Assembly (NCBI RefSeq): GCF_021568705.1
Contig: NZ_JAKGTH010000010.1
Span: 256,416 to 320,415, forward strand
Direction of reading: 5' to 3'
Source of the DNA: Gillisia lutea
GTDB taxonomy: Bacteria; Bacteroidota; Bacteroidia; Flavobacteriales; Flavobacteriaceae
Length of the DNA: 64,000 bases
Part shown: positions 26,325 through 34,614 of the stretch, in pieces
Layout of the letters: every line of letters begins with the position of its first letter
Numbering within the stretch: position 1 is the stretch's first letter
Program-made: the position numbers and the translations under genes
The notes under the pieces: generated by a model
Told to the model about the DNA's origin: nothing
Database searches by the model: none
What the model saw: the letters and a program-made list of their open reading frames with translations, nothing else

Positions 26325-26777
26325 TTATTTTCTTAGGGTTTCTAATAATTGGGTTAACTGTTCAATTTCTTCCGACTTTAAATTCTTCAATAGCTCTATT
26401 TCTAAGGCTGCTATAACTGGATCTACTTTGTCTAAAAGAGCTAAGCCATTGGAGGTGATAGAGATTTCCACTTTTCTTCTGTTTTGCTCACAGGTTACGC
26501 GCTGTGCGAGCTCCTTTACAATTAGCTTGTCTACCAGGCGAGTCGTGTTGCTCATTTTGCTTAACATTCGGTCTTGAACGGTGCTAAGATTTGCCGGTTT
26601 TCCTTTTTGACCTCTTAAAATTCTAAGCACATTGAATTGCGGTATGCTGATGTCAAATGCTTTTAAACTGTCAGAGATGCGATCATTCATCCAGTTGGCT
26701 GTATATATCAAACTAAGTATCAACCTTCTTTCAGAAGGAAGTTGAGCATCGGTTTTAATTATCTTTTCAATATTCAT
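26325..26777 (-). CDS. MarR-family transcriptional regulator
   Basis: Winged-helix regulator, 150 aa from ATG 26777 (MNIEKIIKTD). SIPQFNVLRILRG leads to the recognition region LSTVQDRMLSKMSNTTRLVDKLIVKELAQRVTCEQNRRKVEISIT, where the wing carries the usual NRRKVEI Arg cluster. The C-terminal helix (LEIELLKNLKSEEIEQLTQLLETL) is the dimerisation arm. An in-frame TTG at 26804 would place nine residues on top of the palindrome upstream, which is more likely its own operator. It probably represses marR-nitroreductase-yceI and releases DNA on contact with an electrophile or quinone; no ligand can be read from the sequence. Confidence 0.9.
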   Translation of the reverse strand: MNIEKIIKTDAQLPSERRLILSLIYTANWMNDRISDSLKAFDISIPQFNVLRILRGQKGKPANLSTVQDRMLSKMSNTTRLVDKLIVKELAQRVTCEQNRRKVEISITSNGLALLDKVDPVIAALEIELLKNLKSEEIEQLTQLLETLRK

Positions 26778-26804
26778 TTGTATATACAATTGTTGTACAT
26801 ACAA
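26778..26804. promoter_or_regulatory. Candidate MarR operator
   Basis: A perfect 12-base palindrome TTGTATATACAA (26778-26789) directly abuts the marR start codon. A second, imperfect copy with the half-sites TTGT and TACAA follows at 26790-26804. Size and position fit an autoregulatory MarR site. Confidence 0.6.
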
Positions 26805-26981
26805 ATGTAATTAAATTTTAGAGCTGTAGTTTAAAAATTATGTTAAAATTTATATTCACTTATTTTAATCACAGGTATAAGCAGAAACCGACTTCATAAA
26901 TTACAATTACAGATTTTCTAAGTTGATTAGGTTTCACGTATATTTACCTTCAGAAAATTAAAATAATAGTAAAAAGATATT

Positions 26982-27293
26982 ATGAAAAATCTCACACAAG
27001 ATCAGTGGAAAGAAGCTGTAGAAAATACAGAAGATGCAGTAATTCTAGATGTTCGAACTGAAGAGGAATTTATAGAAGGTTATATTCCCGAGGCAAAAAA
27101 CATCGATATATATAAGGGGCAAGAGTTTTTAGACGAAGTGAACAAGCTGGATAAATCCAAGACTTATTACGTTTATTGCCGTTCTGGCGCAAGAAGTGCT
27201 CAGGCTTGTGCTTTAATGCACCAAGAAGGTTTTGAGAATGCCTATAATTTAATGGGAGGTATCACTGAATGGGATGGTGATATTGCTAAATAA
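26982..27293 (+). CDS. Rhodanese-like protein, cytoplasmic
   Basis: Single rhodanese domain (103 aa) without a signal peptide. DVRTEEEFIEGYIPEAKNI is the substrate-pocket segment, and the active loop is YCRSGARS with the persulfide-forming Cys66. It may transfer sulfur from thiosulfate or persulfides to a thiol acceptor. It stands at the head of a pair with a second, lipid-anchored rhodanese 11 bases downstream. The -7-like TATATTTA at 26939-26946 could be its promoter. Confidence 0.92.
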   Translation: MKNLTQDQWKEAVENTEDAVILDVRTEEEFIEGYIPEAKNIDIYKGQEFLDEVNKLDKSKTYYVYCRSGARSAQACALMHQEGFENAYNLMGGITEWDGDIAK

Positions 27294-27303
27294 AATCACT
27301 TCT

Positions 27304-27690
27304 ATGAAATGGAAGATTTGGTTAATAGCAACAGTTACTCTTATTATATATGGTTGTAAAGATGCGGAAGCTCATGAAATAGAAACCGTATCGGTAGAAG
27401 AGATGAAAAATCATCTAAAATATGGCGAGGTACAACTTGTAGATGTTCGCTCTAAAGAGGATTTTAGTAAATCTCACCTTTTTAATGCTACAAATATTAT
27501 TTATGATGAAGCATTCAGAAATAATCTTGAAAAATTAGATAAGTTGAAGCCGGTGGCTGTGTATTGTACTGCAGGAAATAGAAGTGAAAAAGCAGCAAAA
27601 ATTTTACAGGAAGCTGGTTTTATTCATATCTATATATTGGATGGAGGTATAAAAAAATGGGTGAATCATAAAGAGAAAGTCGAACAATAG
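27304..27690 (+). CDS. Rhodanese-like lipoprotein
   Basis: A second rhodanese (128 aa from ATG 27304), exported. The N-terminal signal ends in a lipobox-like IIYGCKD with Cys18, so it should be anchored in a membrane. The domain has LVDVRSKEDFSKSHLFNA and the active loop YCTAGNRSEK with Cys88. An in-frame start at 27274 would overlap the first rhodanese and spoil the signal. The pair could handle sulfane sulfur on both sides of the inner membrane; this is inference from the two signals. Confidence 0.88.
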   Translation: MKWKIWLIATVTLIIYGCKDAEAHEIETVSVEEMKNHLKYGEVQLVDVRSKEDFSKSHLFNATNIIYDEAFRNNLEKLDKLKPVAVYCTAGNRSEKAAKILQEAGFIHIYILDGGIKKWVNHKEKVEQ

Positions 27691-27812
27691 GAATTCTTTT
27701 CCCTTTTTTCGGTTATCTATGAAATTTAATAATATTTCAAACGTTAAAAGGAAAAGAAAAGTTAGTTGATTATATTTACCCCCGATTTAATAAATAAAAT
27801 AAGTCCCTATTT

Positions 27813-28505
27813 ATGAATAAAATACGTGTAGCCTTCTTTTTATGTCTTTGTTTCCTGCAATTTCAAGCCGTAAGTGCTCAGGAATTTAAAGTTGGGTTGA
27901 AAGGTGGTATAAATAAAACTTTTGGCGGATCTATAACAGGAATAAAATCGGCAGACATCTATACAGATGATACTTTTGATGCAGAAGGAGAAATTGGTTT
28001 TCATGGGGGAGCATGGGGGCAAGTAAATTTCGGGAAATTTTTTGTTCGTCCGGAAGTGGTATATTCTGCTTTAGAGTCACGATTCGATTTTCCTAACCGA
28101 CCATCTCTTTACCAAGTTAAGGAATTAAGTATTCCTGTGTTAGTTGGTTATAACATTTACGGTCCTTTGGATATTTATGGAGGTGTGGCTTATAAGAATA
28201 TTATAGATGCTACTCTGGAAGGTGACGAATTAAATGATCAAATCGTAGTGCAAAATACTCCTGCTTCAGTACAGTTTGGAGCTAAAGTAGAATTCGGTAG
28301 TTTTGGGCTGGATGTGAGGTACGATTATGCATTATCCTCTGCAGAAAACCAGGAAGTAGATATTATAAATAGTACGTACGGAATTAACCGTGGTAATTTC
28401 ACAGATGCTCGGCTAAATCAATTGATAGTGAGTCTTACTCTAAAATTATGGGATTCAAAAGAATCTGGTAATAAAAGAAGACGAGGCGGAAGTTGCTATT
28501 TTTAA
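27813..28505 (+). CDS. Outer-membrane beta-barrel protein (porin-family OmpA-like barrel)
   Basis: Small barrel, 230 aa, with signal peptide (about 1-22, cleaved at AQEF). Alternating strands with FKVGLKGGINKTFGG, GFHGGAWGQVNFGKFFVRPEVVYS and LDVRYDYALSS are typical of the outer-membrane beta-barrel family PF13568 seen throughout Bacteroidota. It closely resembles the barrel at 54.4 kb in order and length (both have LNVLGPLNI/YNIYGPLDI-type segments). The C-terminus ends GGSCYF after a basic stretch. The function is unknown. A terminator hairpin follows. Confidence 0.82.
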   Translation: MNKIRVAFFLCLCFLQFQAVSAQEFKVGLKGGINKTFGGSITGIKSADIYTDDTFDAEGEIGFHGGAWGQVNFGKFFVRPEVVYSALESRFDFPNRPSLYQVKELSIPVLVGYNIYGPLDIYGGVAYKNIIDATLEGDELNDQIVVQNTPASVQFGAKVEFGSFGLDVRYDYALSSAENQEVDIINSTYGINRGNFTDARLNQLIVSLTLKLWDSKESGNKRRRGGSCYF

Positions 28506-28522
28506 ATTGAAATAAGAAATAT

Positions 28523-28555
28523 AAAAAAGGGATGTTTTCTATCATCCCCTTTTTT
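28523..28555. terminator. Bidirectional terminator
   Basis: GGGATG/CATCCC stem (28529-28534 with 28543-28548) flanked by six A on one side and six T on the other, between convergent genes that end at 28505 and 28558. Confidence 0.75.
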
Positions 28556-28557
28556 AT

Positions 28558-29154
28558 TTAGCAATTTTTATACTTGTCATGAAGGCCTATGCTCAAACGT
28601 ATCATAGGGCTTATTTTTTCTAAGCGCCTTTGTTTTGTTTCTGGTCTTTTCGCTTCCATTATATAATCGGCATACTCGCGTTGCTTACCTGGAGTTAAAC
28701 TGAAAAAAGCGTCTTTCAGTTCAACTTCTTTGACAAAAAGATCTTTCATTTCTATTGGAAGATTCAATTTCTTCTTCAAATTGGGTTTTATAATTTTTCC
28801 TTGCTCCTGAAGTTGTATGGCTTCCTCGATGTATTTTATTACTTCTTCAGCCTCAATCTTATCATCCAGTTCAAACCTTATTTGCCTCAAGGCCTTCGTT
28901 TTCCCCTCCTGGGCATTTACCAGAAGTTTAGTATGTTTCTTTAAAAGAACTCCTTGAAAAAACCACAGCGCACAATGATTTTTGAAAGCTCCCATCCCGA
29001 TAACATTTTTTCCTTTCAAGGTGTAGACAGGCGCTCCCCATTTAATATTTTCAGTTAGTTTAGTAGTTTCTAACAGTTGTTTCAGGGATGTGAGGTGATT
29101 TTCCCATTTAGAATGCAATTCTATATACTCATCAACTGTAGATACCTTAGCCAT
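28558..29154 (-). CDS. YdeI-like protein with DUF1801 domain
   Basis: Two-part protein, 198 aa: an N-terminal DUF1801-like domain (about 1-115; WGAPVYTLKGKNVIGMGAFKNHCALWFFQG) and a C-terminal YdeI/OmpD-associated region (about 120-198; DAFFSLTPGKQREYADYIMEAKRPETKQRRLEKI). Related proteins are described as bacteriocin-protection or OmpD-associated, with no firm biochemical role. There is no signal peptide. It is probably transcribed with pepT, six bases upstream. Confidence 0.82.
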   Translation of the reverse strand: MAKVSTVDEYIELHSKWENHLTSLKQLLETTKLTENIKWGAPVYTLKGKNVIGMGAFKNHCALWFFQGVLLKKHTKLLVNAQEGKTKALRQIRFELDDKIEAEEVIKYIEEAIQLQEQGKIIKPNLKKKLNLPIEMKDLFVKEVELKDAFFSLTPGKQREYADYIMEAKRPETKQRRLEKISPMIRLSIGLHDKYKNC

Positions 29155-29160
29155 CTTTAT

Positions 29161-30405
29161 TTAATCTTTATATTTTTCAGATGTAATTTCCGCTATTTTC
29201 ACAATTACCTCTACTGCTTTAATCATGCTTTCTACCGGTACATATTCATATCTGCCGTGAAAGTTGTGACCGCCAGCAAAAATATTAGGGCAGGGTAACC
29301 CCATATAGCTTAGTTGTGAACCATCAGTTCCACCTCGAATAGGTTTTATAATAGGAGTAACTTTAACTGCTTTCATAGCTTCTTCTGCAATATCAACTAT
29401 ATGCATAACTGGTTCTACCTTCTCCTTCATGTTGAAATATTGATCTTTGATCTCAATTTTAACGGCTTCTCTCGCATGTTGCGAATTAATTTCTGCAGCC
29501 AGATCTTCTATCATTTCTTTCCTTGCAGCAAAGTGATTCTTATCATGGTCACGAATAATATATTGTAAGACTGTTTCATCAACTTTTCCGTTTATTTGGG
29601 TTAAATGAAAAAAACCTTGTCTATCTTCTGTATGCTCGGGCGTTTCCATACGTGGGAGTGAATTGATGAAATCCTGAGCAATGTACATGCTGTTAATCAT
29701 TTTATCTTTGGCATAGCCTGGGTGAACAATTTTTCCTGAAATGGTAATTTTAGCTGAGGCAGCATTAAAATTTTCATATTCCAGCTCACCTATCTGGCTA
29801 CCGTCCATAGTATATGCCCAGTCAGCTCCAAACTTTTCAACATCAAATTTATGTGCACCTCTTCCAATTTCTTCATCGGGGGTAAAGCACACTCTTATTT
29901 TTCCATGAGGAATCTCCGGGTTGTTTATAAGATATTCCATAGCAGTCATGATTTCTGTAATTCCCGCTTTATCATCGGCCCCAAGCAGGGTCGTTCCATC
30001 GGTAGTTATTAAAGTCTGACCTTTATACTGAAGAAGATCTTCGAAATAATCAGGTGATAGTACTATGTCTAAATCCTCATTAAGAATTATATCTTTCCCA
30101 TCGTAGTCTTCAACTATTTGTGGTTTTACGCCTTTTCCTGTAAAATCTGGTGAAGTATCGAAATGTGAAACAAAGCCAATTACCGGGACTTTATGCGCTA
30201 CATTCGTGGGAAGGCTTGCCATTACATATGCGTTTTCATCAATTTCAACTTCAGCCATTCCCATAACTTTAAGCTCATCAGCCAATTTAGTGGCAAGATC
30301 CCATTGTTTTTTGGTGCTGGGAGTTGTTTCGCTTTCCGGATTACTTTCGGTATCTATGGTTACGTAACTGGTAAATCTATCAATTATATTACTTTTTGAA
30401 ATCAT
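29161..30405 (-). CDS. pepT: Peptidase T (tripeptide aminopeptidase)
   Basis: Di-zinc M20 peptidase that removes the N-terminal residue from tripeptides in the cytoplasm; 414 aa, normal for PepT. Metal- and catalytic-site motifs are VSHFDTSPDF, LGADDKAGI, TPDEEIGRGAH (catalytic Glu), YTMDGSQIGELEYENFNAA and, near the end, KPIRGGTDGSQLSYMGLPCPNIFAGGHNFH. All are intact. It heads a short unit with the YdeI-like gene. Confidence 0.96.
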   Translation of the reverse strand: MISKSNIIDRFTSYVTIDTESNPESETTPSTKKQWDLATKLADELKVMGMAEVEIDENAYVMASLPTNVAHKVPVIGFVSHFDTSPDFTGKGVKPQIVEDYDGKDIILNEDLDIVLSPDYFEDLLQYKGQTLITTDGTTLLGADDKAGITEIMTAMEYLINNPEIPHGKIRVCFTPDEEIGRGAHKFDVEKFGADWAYTMDGSQIGELEYENFNAASAKITISGKIVHPGYAKDKMINSMYIAQDFINSLPRMETPEHTEDRQGFFHLTQINGKVDETVLQYIIRDHDKNHFAARKEMIEDLAAEINSQHAREAVKIEIKDQYFNMKEKVEPVMHIVDIAEEAMKAVKVTPIIKPIRGGTDGSQLSYMGLPCPNIFAGGHNFHGRYEYVPVESMIKAVEVIVKIAEITSEKYKD

Positions 30406-30555
30406 TTTTGAAGGTCGATAAATAGTTAATTTTTTTCTGCTTAAAAGCGCTTTAAATATTCTTTATAAAGGGTTGCCAAGGTACAAAGTTGTGGCGTGGG
30501 ACCTTGTTATAGAAATCAAAAATATAAAACAAACCAGAAATTCGTTATAGTCTTC

Positions 30556-30584
30556 TTGCTGTTTTTCAAATTAAACTATTTTTG
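30556..30584 (+). promoter_or_regulatory. pyrD promoter
   Basis: TTG (30556-30558), 18-base spacer, TATTTTTG (30577-30584), 16 bases before ATG 30601. It supports that start over an in-frame start at 30496. Confidence 0.6.
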
Positions 30585-30600
30585 TGCAAACCAGCCGAAT

Positions 30601-31620
30601 ATGTATAAAACACTTATTAGACCCATACTCTTTAAGTTTGACCCTGAAAAGGTTCATTATTTTACTTTTAAAATTTTAAAGAACGCATTTAAAATTCCAG
30701 GTTTAGCCGGAGTTTTAAAAGGCGCATACCAAGTAAATGATCGCCGTTTGCATACAAAGGTATTTGGTCTTAAATTTAAGAACCCCGTGGGATTGGCAGC
30801 TGGTTTCGATAAAAATGCAAAGTTGTATAAAGAACTGGATGGTCTTGGATTTGGTTTCATAGAAATAGGAACGGTTACTCCTAAATCTCAGCCAGGAAAT
30901 GAAAAAAAACGTTTATTTCGTTTGAAGGAAGATCAGGCTATTATCAACAGAATGGGATTCAATAATGAAGGTGTAGAAGCTTCTGTGAAACGCCTAAGAC
31001 GAAATAAAAATGTACTTATAGGGGGGAATATAGGTAAGAATAAAACCACTCCTAATGAAGATGCTGTTCAGGATTATATAATTTGTTTTGATGCCTTGTT
31101 TAATTATGTAGATTATTTCGTAGTGAATGTAAGCTCGCCTAATACACCTAATCTAAGAGCACTTCAGGATAAAGAGCCGCTAACAAAATTGCTAAATACT
31201 TTGCAGGAAAGAAATAATGGGATGCCTTCTGCAAAGCCAATTCTTCTTAAAATAGCTCCAGATCTTACCGACCAGCAGTTATTAGATATAATAGATATTG
31301 TTACTGAAACGAAAATTGCTGGAGTAATTGCTACGAATACAACTATTTCAAGAGAGGGATTGAAGTCTGAAAATAAAAATGAAATGGGGGGGCTGAGTGG
31401 AAAGCCACTAAAGGAAAGGTCTACAGAGGTTATTAGATTTTTATCTGAAAAAAGTGGAAAGGCTTTCCCTATTATAGGTGTTGGCGGAATTAGCACAGCA
31501 CAAGATGCATTAGACAAGTTAGAGGCAGGAGCAAGTTTGGTTCAAATATATACAGGTTTTATTTACGAAGGCCCAGGGTTAATTAAAAGAATTAATAAAG
31601 CAATTCTTGCAAAAAAATAA
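30601..31620 (+). CDS. pyrD: Dihydroorotate dehydrogenase, quinone-dependent (class 2)
   Basis: Oxidises dihydroorotate to orotate and passes electrons to quinone at the inner membrane; the product is the substrate of PyrE at 1.0-1.7 kb. From ATG 30601 it has 339 aa. The N-terminal helical segment [21 protein letters not shown], the quinone tunnel of class 2, is present. The catalytic serine is in [20 protein letters not shown] and [27 protein letters not shown] form the FMN site. It is followed by a LysE-type gene after 12 bases. Confidence 0.96.
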   Translation: MYKTLIRPILFKFDPEKVHYFTFKILKNAFKIPGLAGVLKGAYQVNDRRLHTKVFGLKFKNPVGLAAGFDKNAKLYKELDGLGFGFIEIGTVTPKSQPGNEKKRLFRLKEDQAIINRMGFNNEGVEASVKRLRRNKNVLIGGNIGKNKTTPNEDAVQDYIICFDALFNYVDYFVVNVSSPNTPNLRALQDKEPLTKLLNTLQERNNGMPSAKPILLKIAPDLTDQQLLDIIDIVTETKIAGVIATNTTISREGLKSENKNEMGGLSGKPLKERSTEVIRFLSEKSGKAFPIIGVGGISTAQDALDKLEAGASLVQIYTGFIYEGPGLIKRINKAILAKK

Positions 31621-31632
31621 AGATCTTATCCT

Positions 31633-32244
31633 GTGATAGCTCAGCTCATTCCTTTTTTAGCAGCATCAATATTGCTAACCTTGTCTCCGGGGCCGGATAT
31701 AGTTTATGTTTTGTTGCAAAGTATTACCAATGGTAAGAAATCGGGGATAGTTACTGCTTTAGGGCTTGTCTCCGGTATTCTTGTTCATACAAGCCTGGTG
31801 GCTTTCGGAGTTTCAGCAATAATCAAGGAATCGGAAAATCTTTTTTTTCTGATCAAATTATTTGGAACTCTGTATTTATTTTATTTAGCATATAAAGTTT
31901 ATAAAAGTGATGCGAATATTAGTTTGACTCAAGAAAACGTTCCGGTAAAGTCCTCATTAAGATTATTTAAGCAGGGGTTTATAATGAATGTTTTAAACCC
32001 AAAGGTTACCATCTTTTTTTTAGCTTTCTTTCCAGGTTTTTTGTGGTCTGATAACAATACGGTTTTTCAATTTTACATGCTAGGTTTTTTATTTATGTTA
32101 CAGGCTCTTTTTATTTTTGGAACGATAGCTTTACTTGCAGGTAAGATCTCAAATTACCTTAAAGGTCATTCTCATTTCGGGTTAATATTGAAATGGGTAC
32201 AAATATTTGTTTTCATTGGAATTGCAATTTTTATTCTGATATAA
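31633..32244 (+). CDS. LysE-family amino-acid exporter
   Basis: Six-helix inner-membrane exporter, 203 aa, GTG start. The N-terminal LTLSPGPDIVYVLLQSITNGKKSG is the LysE/RhtB hallmark, and GFIMNVLNPKVTIFFLAFFPGF is the second conserved loop. Substrates of the family are amino acids or homoserine lactones; none can be assigned here. It lies close behind pyrD and is probably in its transcription unit. Confidence 0.9.
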   Translation: MIAQLIPFLAASILLTLSPGPDIVYVLLQSITNGKKSGIVTALGLVSGILVHTSLVAFGVSAIIKESENLFFLIKLFGTLYLFYLAYKVYKSDANISLTQENVPVKSSLRLFKQGFIMNVLNPKVTIFFLAFFPGFLWSDNNTVFQFYMLGFLFMLQALFIFGTIALLAGKISNYLKGHSHFGLILKWVQIFVFIGIAIFILI

Positions 32245-32350
32245 TTAAATATAATTATTTGCTTTTCGGTATGGTGAAGACTGCCTTCATAAATTACTTT
32301 TCTGGAATTTTTAATGAAAACACGAAATTTTTATATGATGTGTAAAATAG

Positions 32351-32358
32351 TATCTTTG
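32351..32358 (+). promoter_or_regulatory. -7 element of the HMG-CoA lyase gene, leaderless geometry
   Basis: TATCTTTG ends four bases before ATG 32363, with a T-run at 32328-32332 near the -33 position. Transcription would start at or next to the ATG. Confidence 0.5.
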
Positions 32359-32362
32359 ATTT

Positions 32363-33226
32363 ATGGATAAAATCAAACTTATTGAATGTCCCAGAGATGC
32401 TATGCAGGGCATAAAAACCTTTATCCCTACTCAAAAAAAGATCCAGTATATTCAATCCTTATTACGCTGCGGATTTGATACTATAGATTTTGGCAGTTTT
32501 GTATCGCCCAAAGCCATTCCTCAAATGGCAGATACTGCCGAAGTGCTGGCTGGTCTTGATCTTTCCAGCACTCAGAGTAAACTTTTAGCAATAATTGCAA
32601 ATACCAGAGGAGCAGAAGATGCTTCCAAACATTCCAATATTCAGTATCTGGGGTATCCATTTTCTATTTCTGAAAATTTTCAGATGCGAAACACCCATAA
32701 AACAATTGCTCAATCTGTAGAGACGTTAAGTGAAATATTAGCGATTGCTAAAATTTCCAATAAGGAAGTGGTGGCATATCTTTCTATGGGTTTTGGAAAC
32801 CCCTATGGAGATCCATGGAGTATTGATATTGTAGGGGAGTGGACAGAGAGACTTTCTAATATGGGAGTGAAGATATTGTCTCTTTCCGATACCGTAGGGA
32901 GTTCTACACCCGAGGTAATTGAATACTTATTTGCTAACCTTATTCCTAAATATCCCGATATAGAATTTGGGGCTCATCTCCATACCACACCATCAACCTG
33001 GTATGAAAAAATAAATGCAGCCTATAAAGGGGGGTGCTTAAGATTTGATGGAGCCATTCAGGGTTTTGGGGGTTGTCCTATGGCGAAGGATGAACTTACC
33101 GGGAATATGCCTACCGAAAAATTAGTGTCTTATTTTACTTCAAAAAAAGCAGAAACCAATATTAAAATGACCAGCTTCGAATCTGCATACAATGAGGCTA
33201 GCAAGATTTTCTCAGAGTTTCATTAG
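32363..33226 (+). CDS. Hydroxymethylglutaryl-CoA lyase
   Basis: TIM-barrel aldolase (287 aa) that cleaves HMG-CoA to acetyl-CoA and acetoacetate in leucine breakdown. The metal and catalytic residues are seen in IECPRDAMQGIKTFIPT (RDA in place of the usual RDGLQ), in GAHLHTTPS (metal histidines) and in the cysteine loop FGGCPMAKDELTGNMPTE. Length and order fit the HMGL-like family; the altered first motif is usual for the short flavobacterial enzymes as far as I recall. No other leucine-degradation gene is adjacent. Confidence 0.9.
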   Translation: MDKIKLIECPRDAMQGIKTFIPTQKKIQYIQSLLRCGFDTIDFGSFVSPKAIPQMADTAEVLAGLDLSSTQSKLLAIIANTRGAEDASKHSNIQYLGYPFSISENFQMRNTHKTIAQSVETLSEILAIAKISNKEVVAYLSMGFGNPYGDPWSIDIVGEWTERLSNMGVKILSLSDTVGSSTPEVIEYLFANLIPKYPDIEFGAHLHTTPSTWYEKINAAYKGGCLRFDGAIQGFGGCPMAKDELTGNMPTEKLVSYFTSKKAETNIKMTSFESAYNEASKIFSEFH

Positions 33227-33245
33227 GTTAGAATAAAGTTATTTA

Positions 33246-33338
33246 TTTAAACAGGATCTAAATAAAATTTGTGTAACCCATTTTCATAGCTATCTTTGCG
33301 CCCGAAATTATTATTTATTTTAAACAAGTCTAAATAAA
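33246..33338. promoter_or_regulatory. Twin direct repeats around the porin promoter
   Basis: Two nearly identical about 20-base elements: 33246-33266 (TTTAAACA, gga, TCTAAATAAA) and 33319-33338 (TTTAAACA, ag, TCTAAATAAA). The first lies just upstream of the -33 region, the second between the start point and the ATG. The second also reads as an inverted repeat TTTArAC-N2-GTyTAAA. The arrangement suggests a repressor that loops or blocks the promoter; resemblance to DtxR-type iron boxes is only superficial. Confidence 0.6.
33268..33298 (+). promoter_or_regulatory. Porin gene promoter
   Basis: TTTG (33268-33271), exactly 19 bases, TATCTTTG (33291-33298). This fully matches the Bacteroidota consensus, with a predicted leader of about 44 bases. 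Confidence 0.75.
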
Positions 33339-33345
33339 GAATTAA

Positions 33346-34512
33346 ATGAAAAAGGCGATACTTTCATTGGTATTAGTAGCAAGTTCGGTACTTGGTTTTT
33401 CTCAAACAGCACAAGATTCCATCACTTTTGATCCGCAGAAACAACAAAATGCAGCGCAAAGAATTTTATCTGCAAATAATGGGAATGCAGTTACAATTGG
33501 GGCTTATGGAGAAGTGGTATATAATCAGCCGGAAGGAGATAATGGAAAATTAGACGTGCATCGTCTTGTAATGTTATTGGGATATCAATTCAGTGATAAA
33601 GTTCAGTTTGTATCTGAAATTGAATTCGAGCATGTAAAAGAAGTATATGTAGAGCAAGCTTTTGTTAACTATAATGTGGCTAATAACTTGAACTTGAGAG
33701 CAGGTTTAATGTTAGTACCAATGGGGATTGTTAATGAATATCATGAACCTACAACTTTCAACGGTGTGGAGCGGCCAATGGTAGATAAATCTATAGTTCC
33801 AAGTACATGGAGGGAAATTGGAGTAGGGGTTTCTGGAAGAGTGAACAGCGCTTCTTTATCTTATCAGGCTTATCTATTTAACGGATTTAAATCTACAAAT
33901 GCTGATGGTACAGGTTTATTAGGGGGAAGCAATGGACTAAGAGGAGGACGTCAAAAAGGTATCGAATCTACAGTTAATAAACCAAATCTTTCAGCAAAGG
34001 TTGATTATTACGGGATTCCAGGTTTAAGAATGGGGCTTTCTGGATACTTCGGTAGAACGCAAGCAGATGACGAAATTGATCATATTGATGGGGCTGATGT
34101 TGGATTGGCTATGCTAGGGCTTGATGCTCGTTATGTATATAATAAATTCTCCGCTAGAGGTCAGTATATCTATGCTTCTATTGAAGATAGCGAAGCTTAC
34201 AACGCCTTAACAGGTAAAGATCTTGGAAGCGCATTATCTGGCTGGTATCTTGAAGCTGCATATAATTTATTGCCTCAAACCAATGCTCAAAGATTGTATG
34301 CGTTTACTCGTTATGAAATGTATGATACTCATGCCGATACTGATGGCGCTTTGGTTGAAAATGCTGCTTATAATAGAGATGATTTAACAATGGGACTTAG
34401 CTATCACGTAGCTCCGGGGGTTGTCTTTAAAGGAGATTATCAAATAAAGAATAATGAATTGAATAATAATTCTAAAAATCAATTCAATCTTGGAATTGGT
34501 GTTTGGTTCTAA
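33346..34512 (+). CDS. Porin-like outer-membrane barrel protein
   Basis: Outer-membrane barrel of 388 aa with a cleaved signal peptide (MKKAILSLVLVASSVLGFSQ). The strand pattern and the FVSEIEFEHVKEVYVEQAFVNYNV, LRAGLMLVPMGIVNEYHEPTTFNGVERP and final FNLGIGVWF resemble the porins related to phosphate-selective OprP/OprO. The C-terminal aromatic residue is as expected for BAM substrates. The substrate is unknown. A hairpin follows its stop, and the FMN-binding gene behind it has its own promoter, so co-function is based on neighbourhood only. Confidence 0.85.
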   Translation: MKKAILSLVLVASSVLGFSQTAQDSITFDPQKQQNAAQRILSANNGNAVTIGAYGEVVYNQPEGDNGKLDVHRLVMLLGYQFSDKVQFVSEIEFEHVKEVYVEQAFVNYNVANNLNLRAGLMLVPMGIVNEYHEPTTFNGVERPMVDKSIVPSTWREIGVGVSGRVNSASLSYQAYLFNGFKSTNADGTGLLGGSNGLRGGRQKGIESTVNKPNLSAKVDYYGIPGLRMGLSGYFGRTQADDEIDHIDGADVGLAMLGLDARYVYNKFSARGQYIYASIEDSEAYNALTGKDLGSALSGWYLEAAYNLLPQTNAQRLYAFTRYEMYDTHADTDGALVENAAYNRDDLTMGLSYHVAPGVVFKGDYQIKNNELNNNSKNQFNLGIGVWF

Positions 34513-34535
34513 TTTTCATTCAATTTAAAGATGTT

Positions 34536-34569
34536 AAAAGTTGAGACGGCTATGGTGGTTTCAACTTTT
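34536..34569 (+). terminator. Hairpin after the porin gene
   Basis: Stem AAAAGTTGAGAC (34536-34547) with GTTTCAACTTTT (34558-34569), 12 pairs with one wobble, followed by TTTT-rich sequence. It probably ends porin transcription just before the FMN gene promoter. Confidence 0.6.
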
Positions 34570-34579
34570 GGTATTTTAA

Positions 34580-34610
34580 TTGACCAATAGGTTACAAAGT
34601 AATATTTTTG
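34580..34610 (+). promoter_or_regulatory. FMN-binding gene promoter, leaderless geometry
   Basis: TTG (34580-34582), 20 bases, TATTTTTG (34603-34610), ending four bases before ATG 34615. Confidence 0.6.
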
Positions 34611-34614
34611 CATT

